NCBI GenBank assembly: GCA_030041095.1
Contig: JASHON010000018.1
Location: 58,149-122,148, forward strand
Direction: 5' to 3'
Source of the DNA: Terriglobia bacterium
GTDB taxonomy: Bacteria; Acidobacteriota; Terriglobia; UBA7540
Length of the DNA stretch: 64,000 bases
The notes below the pieces were generated by a model that was not told the origin of the DNA, made no database searches, and saw only the letters and a program-made list of their open reading frames with translations. Shown here one piece after another: positions 56,936 to 64,000 of this stretch. Position 1 is the first letter of the stretch. Each line of letters opens with the position of its first letter. The translations under genes were made by a program, and so were the position numbers.

Positions 56936-57976
56936 CCGAAAATAACCGGCAATATGCGCGCCGCAAAACTGGCATCGGCCATCTTCACTGATTCGAACGT
57001 CGCTGACCTCGTGCCACCACCGCTTCACCAGCGTGCGTTTGCAGACAGGGCAGATCGTGTTCCCGCCATCAGAATAGATGTTGCCCTCGTAGACGAACTT
57101 TAAGCCCATGTCGAAAGCGATTTTGCGGGCTCGATGCAAAGTTTCGGGAGGAGTGGGCGGCTGGTCGCGAAGCTTGAAGTCCGGATGAAAAGCAGTGAAG
57201 TGGAGCGGAACGTCGTCACCCAGGTTTTCCAGAACCCAGCCGCAGAGTTGCCTGGTTTCATCTTCGCCGTCATTGAGCGTGGGAATCATGAGGTTGGTGA
57301 GTTCGAACCAGACGCTGGTTTCATGCCGCAGCCATTTCAGCGTGTCGAGCACGGGCTGAAGATGGGTGAGTGTGGTGCGGGCATAGAATTTTTCAGTAAA
57401 TGCTTTCAGGTCCACGTTCGCGGCGTCAATGTGCCGGTAAACGTCAAAAAAAGCTTCACGCGTGATGTAACCGTTGGTCACCATCACGGTCTTTAGCCCG
57501 GCTTGATGCGCAGCCTTGGATATGTCGACCACGTACTCAGCCCAGATCGTCGGTTCATTGTAGGTGAAAGCGAGCGACGGGCATTGGTAACGCCTGGCTT
57601 CAGACACCACCCCTTCGGGATCGAGATGGGCGGAGCGAACCTGATCGGACTTGGACTTGGAAATATCCCAATTCTGGCAGAAAAAACAACCCATATTGCA
57701 GCCGGCGGTGCCCATGGAAAAAACGCGCGTGCCCGGCATGAAATGGTTCAGCGGCTTCTTTTCGATTGGGTCGATCTGAACGGCGGCGGGGCGCGCGTAA
57801 CCTAAGTTGTAAAGCGCGCCGCCAATATTCTTGCGGATAAAACAAAAGCCCGTCTGTCCTTCGCCGATACGGCAGTGGCGCGGGCACAAATAGCAATGCG
57901 TCTTCTTGTCGGGAATCTCTTCCCACCAGCGCGCAACGTGTAAACCGCTGGTTGGCGTGGAAGCGGCGGCGTTCAT
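56903..57976 (-). CDS. AmmeMemoRadiSam system radical SAM enzyme
   Basis: A 357-residue radical SAM protein of the family named for its neighbours AMMECR1 and Memo. It has an N-terminal CYLCPRHCRIGEGQTGFC cysteine set, the catalytic motif CNMGCFFCQNWD (Cx3Cx2C), FTYNEPTI, and a C-terminal zinc-ribbon with CPVC and CQFCG. Substrate is unknown; Memo- and AMMECR1-domain partners are not in this window. ATG 57976 has AAAGG eight bases upstream. The last nine or so codons and the TGA stop lie within the composite repeat, so the tail RPGADVSRHD is repeat-encoded. Confidence 0.92.
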   Translation of the reverse strand: MNAAASTPTSGLHVARWWEEIPDKKTHCYLCPRHCRIGEGQTGFCFIRKNIGGALYNLGYARPAAVQIDPIEKKPLNHFMPGTRVFSMGTAGCNMGCFFCQNWDISKSKSDQVRSAHLDPEGVVSEARRYQCPSLAFTYNEPTIWAEYVVDISKAAHQAGLKTVMVTNGYITREAFFDVYRHIDAANVDLKAFTEKFYARTTLTHLQPVLDTLKWLRHETSVWFELTNLMIPTLNDGEDETRQLCGWVLENLGDDVPLHFTAFHPDFKLRDQPPTPPETLHRARKIAFDMGLKFVYEGNIYSDGGNTICPVCKRTLVKRWWHEVSDVRISEDGRCQFCGAHIAGYFRRPGADVSRHD

Positions 57977-58099
57977 TCGCACAACCTTTAACTCAATTTT
58001 CAGCCCCAGGATGCGGATTGTCAATCGGCGGGTCCGCATCCGCTTGTGACTTCTCTATGGCGCTGCTACAGTAAAAGAAGTTCTGGCAAGGAGTCTTGA

Positions 58100-58819
58100 G
58101 TGGCGCGACTAACGCGAAAAGAGCTGAAGAAGGATCCATTCTTATCCGTCTATTATGACGACTTCATGGAATTCGCCACGGAGAATTACACGGCGATTCT
58201 TGGCGCCATCGTTGTGGTGGTGCTGGCGGCTGTTGCCGTTTACGCCTGGCGGGGCTATAAACAGCGGCAAGGCTTTGCGGCCAACGCGCTGCTGGGAGCT
58301 GCCTTGAACACCTTCCACGCTCCCGTCGGCGCGGCAGCGCAGGCTTCCACTCCTGACGCCGAGGCGTTTGCCACTGCCCAGAACAAATATCAGTCCGCAT
58401 TGAAGCAGTTTATGGAGGTCTACGAAAAGTATCCTGGGCGCAAAGCCGGCCAGATCGCTTTCTACCATGTCGGGCTTTGCCAGGAGTTGTTGGGCAATAA
58501 CGCGGCAGCCGTCAAAACCCTCGAGCAAGCCGGACACGTCAGTGACCAGGGCATTGCATCGCTGGCCAATTTTGCCTTGGCCAACGAGCTGGCGAAAACC
58601 GGGAAGCTTTCTGAGGCGCAAAAACTTTACGGCGAGCTGGCCAATCATCCCAGGGAAACCGTGCCGGCGCCCACCGCCTTGCTCGCCCTTGCGGATTCAG
58701 AACGGGTGCCCGCTCCCGCCGCCGCACGCCAGATTTACGAGCGGCTGGCGAAGGATTACGCCTCCGATAAATATCTTGCAGAAACGGTCAAACAGCAGCT
58801 TTCCACGCTTCCGCGATAA
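58100..58819 (+). CDS. TPR protein of the YfgM/TPR_21 type with N-terminal anchor
   Basis: A 239-residue protein with one membrane helix (about 29-50) and a C-terminal part of helical TPR-like units (about 65-235). The layout KKDPF...FMEFATENY then helix is typical of this family, whose E. coli member contacts SecYEG and periplasmic chaperones. GTG 58100 has AAGGAG six bases upstream. A role in envelope protein export is a family-level inference. Confidence 0.85.
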   Translation: MARLTRKELKKDPFLSVYYDDFMEFATENYTAILGAIVVVVLAAVAVYAWRGYKQRQGFAANALLGAALNTFHAPVGAAAQASTPDAEAFATAQNKYQSALKQFMEVYEKYPGRKAGQIAFYHVGLCQELLGNNAAAVKTLEQAGHVSDQGIASLANFALANELAKTGKLSEAQKLYGELANHPRETVPAPTALLALADSERVPAPAAARQIYERLAKDYASDKYLAETVKQQLSTLPR

Positions 58820-59001
58820 CCCCTCCTTCGCCTTGCCCGGCTCGTAGATTCCCTTGCTCGAACGCGCGCGCGGTTCGCGCCGCAGCGTTACGTTCGAGGA
58901 GATAACGGCGAGGCCGATGCGTTAGTGCTTACCTCCTCCGCAGGGCGAGGGTGACTATGCTACGCTAGAGGCAATCGGGTACCACGCGTACCGAAAGCCG
59001 T

Positions 59002-60894
59002 ATGTTTGCTGAAGGTCAAGTCATCAACGGTCGATTCTCCTTGCGCGCGGAGATTGGGCGCGGAGATCTCGGTGTGGTCTTTCGCGCGACGGAGGCTGAA
59101 ACGGCGCGGGAATTTGCCATCAAGCAATTAATCCACGTTGGGGATTTCGACGGCGGCCTGCTGCGCCGGTTGCAACAGGAAATATCAGACGTGGCAAAGC
59201 TGCGCCATCCTCACATTGCAACTGAGATCGAAGCGGGTGAGACAGAAGACGGAGAAGTATACACGGTTCGTGACTTCGTGGAAGGCCGGCCGCTTGAAGA
59301 ACTTGTGCGTCAGGAAGCGCCGCTGAGTGTGGCAAGGGCCTGTGCCCTCGGCCGGCAGATCGCGTCCGCGCTCGAAGCCGCGCACAGTCAAGGTCATCTC
59401 CACGGTGACTTGAATCTCTCCAACGTGCTGGTGGCCACTGAGAACGGGGAGGAAGAAGTTAAGGTTCTGGGTTTTGGCTTTTTTCCGTTCAAGCAAGCCC
59501 GGTATGTCGATCTTGCCCGGCTCGCGCTTCATGGCCACGATGAGCTCGTGGGCTCGGCCGAATACCTGGCGCCGGAGCGCGTCGTCGGACTGGAAGTTGA
59601 GGCGCTCGACGGACGGTCGGACCTCTACTCGCTCGGCGTCATCCTCTATGCGATGCTTTCCGGCGATCTGCCATTCCGCCGCGCGACCGTGATGGAAGTA
59701 CTCCTGGCGCAACTCTTCGATCCGCCCCCACCGCTGCGCGCGCGGCCTGGGCTCGCCATTCCCGAAGCGTTGGAGGCGATGGTCACGCGCACGCTGGCCA
59801 AAAAACGCGAGGATCGTCCACCAACCGCCACGGTGCTTGTGGACCATCTTCATGCGTGGGAAAAGCGCGAGCCGGAAGGCGCGGCAGTGGATGGGACCGC
59901 GGAGGCATTGACGCCGGCCGGCATTCAATCGGCGGGCGAAGAGCCGGGAATGGACGCCGATGCAGAAGTGGCGGACCGTCCGTCGCCCCTTGATGACGCC
60001 GTGGTTGGCTCAGCCGGTTACGCCGGCGATGTGTCGCTGGCTCCTGAAACGGATGCGGAACCATCAAGCTCTTTTACGGGCGTGATGGAAACGGAAATCC
60101 CTTCTTCTCAGTTGGTCATGTCGCTTCGCGACACCCACGAAGCGATGAAAACGTTTGGGGTAGGGGCGAGTTTCAAACCCGCCCCTGCTCAATTTCCAAG
60201 ACAGGAGCAAAGGCCCGAATTCGACCTCACGCTTCCTCAGTCGCCCGGTGACACGAGGATCGGAATGGGAGCAGCAACAGGCTCTGTTCTGTTTCGTCGA
60301 ATGGAGCGCAAAAAGAATGGCGGTGGGCGGCTTAAGAGTGTGCATTCTTTCTTCCTGGCCGCGGCGCTCAGCTTAATGGTTTTGGCGGGGGGCTGGTGCG
60401 GTTGGGTTCTTTATACCGGTCGAACTTACTGGTTTCATCCACAGTTTGTCGAGCAACAGATTTCCCGTATAGCGTCAAACATTTCAGTGGCCATCTCGTC
60501 CGGAGGGCACAGAGAGGCGCAGCAATCTCCGGGAGCCCGGCAGCCGGCGAACCGGCCGGCGACGGCGGGAGGGCCTCTCGGCGCGGCGAGTGGGTCCGCG
60601 TCGGCGCCAGCTTCGGCGCCGGCCCAATCAAACGCGATCAACCATCCGGCGGCAAGTTCTGGCAGTGCAAACTCCCAACCGAGCGAAGCGCCGCCAGCCG
60701 CAGCGCAGCAAGCGCAACTGGCAAAGGTTTCGATTGCAGAGGGAGACCATTACTTCGAGAACGGATACTACAAGCTTGCAATCCAGGCTTACGAAAGTGC
60801 TTTGAAAGCCGATCCGGGCAATACGACGGCGCAAGATGGAATTACGCGCGCCGAGAAGGCCATGGCGGCCGAAGCGAAGTACTTGGGGCAGTGA
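59002..60894 (+). CDS. Membrane pseudokinase with C-terminal TPR segment
   Basis: A 630-residue protein with a Ser/Thr-kinase fold (about 12-275). It keeps the Gly loop GRGDLGVVF, Lys41 in FAIK and an HGD motif (134-136), but the DFG motif is GFG (157-159) and the HRDLKPxN motif has become HGDLNLSN. Without the DFG aspartate catalysis is unlikely; nucleotide binding may remain. A membrane helix (about 454-475) leads to an Ala/Pro-rich stretch and one or two TPR units (about 575-620). An in-frame hairpin repeat (60150-60186, residues about 383-395, FGVGASFKPAP) sits between kinase and helix. Confidence 0.88.
   Translation: MFAEGQVINGRFSLRAEIGRGDLGVVFRATEAETAREFAIKQLIHVGDFDGGLLRRLQQEISDVAKLRHPHIATEIEAGETEDGEVYTVRDFVEGRPLEELVRQEAPLSVARACALGRQIASALEAAHSQGHLHGDLNLSNVLVATENGEEEVKVLGFGFFPFKQARYVDLARLALHGHDELVGSAEYLAPERVVGLEVEALDGRSDLYSLGVILYAMLSGDLPFRRATVMEVLLAQLFDPPPPLRARPGLAIPEALEAMVTRTLAKKREDRPPTATVLVDHLHAWEKREPEGAAVDGTAEALTPAGIQSAGEEPGMDADAEVADRPSPLDDAVVGSAGYAGDVSLAPETDAEPSSSFTGVMETEIPSSQLVMSLRDTHEAMKTFGVGASFKPAPAQFPRQEQRPEFDLTLPQSPGDTRIGMGAATGSVLFRRMERKKNGGGRLKSVHSFFLAAALSLMVLAGGWCGWVLYTGRTYWFHPQFVEQQISRIASNISVAISSGGHREAQQSPGARQPANRPATAGGPLGAASGSASAPASAPAQSNAINHPAASSGSANSQPSEAPPAAAQQAQLAKVSIAEGDHYFENGYYKLAIQAYESALKADPGNTTAQDGITRAEKAMAAEAKYLGQ
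60150..60186. repeat. Hairpin repeat element inside the pseudokinase gene
   Basis: AGGGGCGAGTTT/AAACCCGCCCCT (60162-60186), preceded by AACGTTTGGGGT, as in 54043-54079. The frame is kept, and it encodes FGVGASFKPAP. Confidence 0.75.
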
Positions 60895-60932
60895 CGCTGA
60901 AGGGGATCAGTTGGGAGGGGCGGAGGCGATGA

Positions 60933-61916
60933 ATGCGGGGCAGAACATTACGGCTGTGGTGTGGACCAATCCTGTTCGGTGTGCTGACAATGCTTTTATT
61001 TTCCGGCAGGCTCTTGAGTGGCGCTTCCAAGCCACTCGATCAGGAGCAGATCCTGGGTCTGGTGAAGGGCGAAGTTGCCAGCCAGCGAATCGCTGAGTTC
61101 GTAAGAACGCGGGGAATCAGCTTTGCCCCGACACCTGAGTTTCTGAGGCAACTGCAGCAGGCGGGCGCCAAAACGGTCTTGATCGCTGCTTTGCGCAGAG
61201 CAGCGCCAAAGCCGGCGGCGCGGCAGCTCCCTCAAGAGCCGGAGCCTACCTTAACGCCGCAGGCCCTGCTTTACGCCCAACGCTACAAACAGGAACAAAC
61301 GGACTTTCGCCTGGGCGAGCAGGACCTCGCCAGGCAGCGCTATGCGGAAGCAGAAACGGAGATGCGCAAGGTGGTGAGCGTTGAACCCAACGATCCCATC
61401 GCGTGCTTCGATCTTGGCGTTGCCCTCAGCCACGAAGGAAAGTGGCAGGAGGCGGCGTCAGAATACGACCGGGTCCTCCAGATCGTGCCGGACTCAGCGA
61501 AGGCCCACTACAACCTTGCAATCGCTTTGGAAAAGGAAAACAAACGAAGCCAGGCGATAGCCCAAATTCGAGATGCTTTGCAGTTGGATCCGCGGAACGA
61601 GAGAGCGGCTTACGGACTTGGCGTGATTCTGTCGCAAAATGGCGACTGGCCTGGAGCGGTTGCGGAATTTCGCGTGGCTGCCCGGCTCGCTCCCTCAAGC
61701 TCCAATGCGCACTGTGCTCTGGGCCTGGCCTTGCTGCACCAAAAAGACCTGGGAGAGGCCATTCTCCAACTCCAACAGGCGCTCGCGTTGAACCCCCAGA
61801 ACGTACGCGCCCATGCCGGATTGGGCACCGCTTTGCTCCAGAACGGAAATCTGGTGGCGGCGCGGGAACAGTTCCAGGTGGCAGCCGCCCTGAGAGCTGT
61901 GATAGGAAGCCGATGA
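60933..61916 (+). CDS. Secreted or anchored TPR-repeat protein
   Basis: A 327-residue protein with an N-terminal signal or anchor (about 10-32), a small helical domain (QEQILGLVKGEVASQRIAEFVRTRG, about 37-90) and at least four TPR units (about 130-320, with ACFDLGVALSHEGKW, AHYNLAIALEKENK, AAYGLGVILSQNGDW, AHAGLGTALLQNGN). ATG 60933 follows GGAGGGGCGGAGG. It is downstream of the pseudokinase by 38 bases, so the two may work together. The stop overlaps the Nudix start as ATGA. Confidence 0.85.
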   Translation: MRGRTLRLWCGPILFGVLTMLLFSGRLLSGASKPLDQEQILGLVKGEVASQRIAEFVRTRGISFAPTPEFLRQLQQAGAKTVLIAALRRAAPKPAARQLPQEPEPTLTPQALLYAQRYKQEQTDFRLGEQDLARQRYAEAETEMRKVVSVEPNDPIACFDLGVALSHEGKWQEAASEYDRVLQIVPDSAKAHYNLAIALEKENKRSQAIAQIRDALQLDPRNERAAYGLGVILSQNGDWPGAVAEFRVAARLAPSSSNAHCALGLALLHQKDLGEAILQLQQALALNPQNVRAHAGLGTALLQNGNLVAAREQFQVAAALRAVIGSR

Positions 61917-62371
61917 CGTCCGTCCGCTTACGAACCATGACGCGAGTGGTTAGAGTTGACGGCGAGGACCCCGGCGTGCCGCCGATTCTGGTGGGCGCTG
62001 GAATCCTGACTTTCGGCGACAGGGTCCTCATTTGCCAGCGGCGTCGCGGCGATGCTTACGGATTGCAATGGGAATTTCCGGGTGGAAAAGTGGAACCTGG
62101 CGAAACCGTGGAGGAGGCGCTTCGCCGCGAGCTTCGGGAAGAACTCTCAATCGACGCTGAGATTGGCGATGAAGTTTTCCGGCTGCGCCATCGTTATCCG
62201 GATCGGTTTGTTGAAGTCGCGTTCTTTCGCGTGAACTCTTATCGCAACGCCATCCAAAACTGTGTTTTCGAAGCTGTGGAATGGGCGCCGCGAAGTAAGC
62301 TTCCGAAATATCGGTTCCTCGAAGCCGACCGGGAGTTAGTCGAGCGGCTCGCGCGGGGCGAAATCGCTTAA
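61913..62371 (+). CDS. Nudix hydrolase (MutT-like)
   Basis: A 152-residue pyrophosphohydrolase. The Nudix box GGKVEPGETVEEALRRELREEL is complete, and LQWEFPGGK is typical of MutT/8-oxo-dGTPase-like members. ATG 61913 overlaps the TGA of the TPR gene. A much longer open frame to 61403 shadows the TPR gene and is not used. It sanitises oxidised nucleotides or cleaves another nucleoside diphosphate derivative. Confidence 0.9.
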   Translation: MTSVRLRTMTRVVRVDGEDPGVPPILVGAGILTFGDRVLICQRRRGDAYGLQWEFPGGKVEPGETVEEALRRELREELSIDAEIGDEVFRLRHRYPDRFVEVAFFRVNSYRNAIQNCVFEAVEWAPRSKLPKYRFLEADRELVERLARGEIA

Positions 62372-62385
62372 GGAGAGGATCTTTG

Positions 62386-63516
62386 ATGACATTCGGGTTG
62401 AGACAGAGGCGCCCTTTCAGGCGGCGCGGCGCCGGATGGTGCTGGGCGGCGGGAGCGCCGTTTTTGCTTGCGGCGAGCTTGTGCTGGGCTCACACGGCGA
62501 AACAAGCGCGAATGGAATCGGTTGAGGGAGCGCCGGCTCAGTATGTGTGGGAGGACGTTGGGCGCATCAGCGGACATCTGGCTCTCAGCTATTCGCCCGC
62601 TGGGGCGTTTTCGCCTGATGGCTCCGCCATTGCCGTCGCCGACGGAGATCGAGTCGCCATCATGGTTCTTGCCACTTCCGATGTGCGTAAGGTCCTGCAT
62701 CCAAGAATTCCTGGAGTTGCCACTCTCGACATTGAGTCAGCAAACTTCGTATCGCCGACGAGCGTGTTCCTGCTGGCAAAGGGTGTGACGGCGAAGGGAA
62801 AGAAGCGGCATCGAAGGCCCGCCGAATCCCCGGAGCTTGCATTTCAATGGAACACTGCCAGGGATGCGGTGGTCGGAAAAATCGATACGGTCGGCGCGGC
62901 CGGCGGATTCTCTCCCGTGCGCTATTTTCCTGATCTCAGAGACATCGCGCTCTATAAGAACAGTGAGTTTGAGGTATGGAACCCGGTCACGGGGCGAGGA
63001 GGGACGCTTTCAATCACCGAGCTTTCGCAGACGCCGCGGCTTTTCTCTTTTTCTCCGGATCGCCGGTGGCTGTTGCTCGCTCAGGTGGAAACAAACTCTT
63101 CGTACAACCCCATTGTGGTTTCCCTGGCGGACCGAACGTTTGTCAACATCTTGCCTGGCCATCGCGGCGATGTGCTCGGAATCGCGTTCTCTCGAAATGG
63201 CAGGATGGTGGCCACGGCGTGCGCTGACGGCAGCGTGCGTGTGTTTTCCACTGAGAATTGGAGCCTTATTCGGGGATACCAGGCGAGCCAGCGGGCGGAG
63301 AATGGGGTTGCGTTCTCTCCACAAAGCACGTACCTCGCGTCCGCGGGAAAGGATGCCACCGTTCGAGTCTGGAACCTGAGTTCGGGAAAGCTGGTCCAAA
63401 CCCTGCGCGATAGCCGCGAGCCACTAGATACCCTCGCCTTCTCTCCCAACGGCCAATACCTTGTTTCAAGCTCGCAAAAGCACGTCTACGTCTGGTATCA
63501 CCGCGCCGTTAACTAA
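62386..63516 (+). CDS. Secreted WD40-repeat protein
   Basis: A 376-residue protein with a signal peptide (about 20-40, FLLAASLCWAHT) and WD40-like blades: FSPDGSAIAVAD, FSRNGRMVATACADGSVRVF, FSPQSTYLASAGKDATVRVWNL and FSPNGQYLVSSSQKHVYVW are the clear ones. It is probably a periplasmic beta-propeller used for binding; no enzyme domain is joined. ATG 62386 has AAGGAGAGG seven bases upstream. It is the last gene of this plus-strand group. Confidence 0.85.
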   Translation: MTFGLRQRRPFRRRGAGWCWAAGAPFLLAASLCWAHTAKQARMESVEGAPAQYVWEDVGRISGHLALSYSPAGAFSPDGSAIAVADGDRVAIMVLATSDVRKVLHPRIPGVATLDIESANFVSPTSVFLLAKGVTAKGKKRHRRPAESPELAFQWNTARDAVVGKIDTVGAAGGFSPVRYFPDLRDIALYKNSEFEVWNPVTGRGGTLSITELSQTPRLFSFSPDRRWLLLAQVETNSSYNPIVVSLADRTFVNILPGHRGDVLGIAFSRNGRMVATACADGSVRVFSTENWSLIRGYQASQRAENGVAFSPQSTYLASAGKDATVRVWNLSSGKLVQTLRDSREPLDTLAFSPNGQYLVSSSQKHVYVWYHRAVN

Positions 63517-63847
63517 ACCGTTCCTCTCCGCCGCATCGCGCGCCATCCTGTGCTCACGGTAAATTTGTTCTGACAGGGCGCTGAAAAAACAGTTCGGGTC
63601 ATGTCATGGTGAGCCCGTTCGCCCTTCTGCAGCGAACGGCCCTGAGCGTAGCGAAGGGACTCAGGGTAAACTCCGCGAAGCATCTCGGCATTTGAAAAAT
63701 CAAGCCAATGCAGTGATCCTTCGTCGCCCGGGCTCCTCAGGATGACCGCGCCGTCCGTTTTCAACAAGCGCCCAGCATGCTTTTGGCAACTTGAAGCTCA
63801 GAACAAAATGACCCTGTACTCTGGGGTGCGCGACATAAAAGTGAGAG
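63517..63847. other. Gap between the WD40 gene and the transposase tail
   Basis: No gene is supported in these 331 bases. They contain CCTGAGCGTAGCGAAGGGA (63641-63659) and GACGAAGG-like words that I recall from repeats in Acidobacteriota, and probably the terminal part of the insertion sequence. Confidence 0.5.
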
Positions 63848-64000
63848 TCACGCCACGCGACGGCCCTCCCAATAATCCTCAAATCGGCCATTGAGATGAC
63901 AGCAGCGCAGCGCGAGGATCGCATTGGCTCCCCGAACGGTCCAGAACATGCCCGACCGTTTGAAGCGGGAAGCGATCAGCGTCTTGCATCCGGCTTCGAT
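63848..64000 (-). mobile_element. ISKra4-family transposase, C-terminal end (cut by window)
   Basis: The last 50 codons of a transposase read off the window edge in one open frame, with ASRFKRSGMFWTVRGANAI, LALRCCHLNGRFEDYWEGRR and a TGA stop. This tail is characteristic of ISKra4-type DDE transposases. Whether the gene is whole cannot be seen. Confidence 0.75.

Noticed and set aside
61403..61912. Extended N-terminus of the Nudix protein
   Set aside because: Runs through the TPR gene in another frame; ATG 61913 overlaps the TPR stop in the usual way.

Overview
The window looks like a chromosomal piece of an Acidobacteriota bacterium, or a close relative. This is inference from content: an alternative complex III / A1-type cytochrome oxidase cluster, a very large TonB-dependent receptor with an N-terminal carboxypeptidase-like domain, Tat-exported Gfo/Idh and sugar-isomerase proteins, several Ser/Thr kinase and TPR proteins, LpxD (so a Gram-negative envelope), and high GC. 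No rRNA, tRNA or CRISPR array was seen.

Layout. 1-6274 (+): end of the alternative complex III operon (ActF), a small membrane protein, SCO, then CoxB-CoxA-CoxC-CoxD. 6291-10478 (-): histidine kinase, sigma-54 response regulator and a coupled radical SAM gene. 10549-15573: smpB-pepA (+), a zinc-ribbon protein, rpsU and an aminotransferase (-), then htpX (+). 15682-17241 (+): DHA2 transporter. 17280-22775 (-): one probable seven-gene operon (membrane protein, winged-helix regulator, UppS, AAA ATPase, VWA protein, hydrolase, 55-residue zinc ribbon), with a promoter and candidate operator at its head. 23614-28216: S9 peptidase (+) and two Tat-exported sugar-metabolism proteins (-). 28362-30947 (+): active-looking Ser/Thr kinase. 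30973-40561: divergent TonB receptor and a 1,872-residue Ig-repeat/beta-propeller surface protein. 40718-44001 (-): REP-associated tyrosine transposase (RAYT) and an ABC-2 exporter. 44639-52177 (+): copper ATPase, LarC, MetG, four-helix-bundle protein and PfkB kinase. 52432-56600 (+): membrane glycosyltransferase-like protein, dapF and lpxD. 56903-57976 (-): AmmeMemoRadiSam radical SAM enzyme. 58100-63516 (+): TPR protein, pseudokinase, TPR protein, Nudix hydrolase and WD40 protein. 63848-64000 (-): transposase tail cut by the window edge.

The most striking feature is a family of composite palindromic repeats. They occupy intergenic arrays at about 22.85-23.5, 40.6-41.55, 54.0-54.7 and 56.6-56.9 kb, and shorter modules sit in frame inside metG and the pseudokinase. 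Hairpin arms show paired, compensatory base changes between copies. The RAYT gene lies between two near-identical copies, and a second RAYT survives only as a 3' remnant in another array. The repeats supply gene ends: the stop codon of the radical SAM enzyme, the tail of RAYT and the DNA up to the dapF start codon. A second repeat family, made of ATTGAATCA-like units, lies between the genes from copA to the PfkB kinase and brackets the four-helix-bundle gene.
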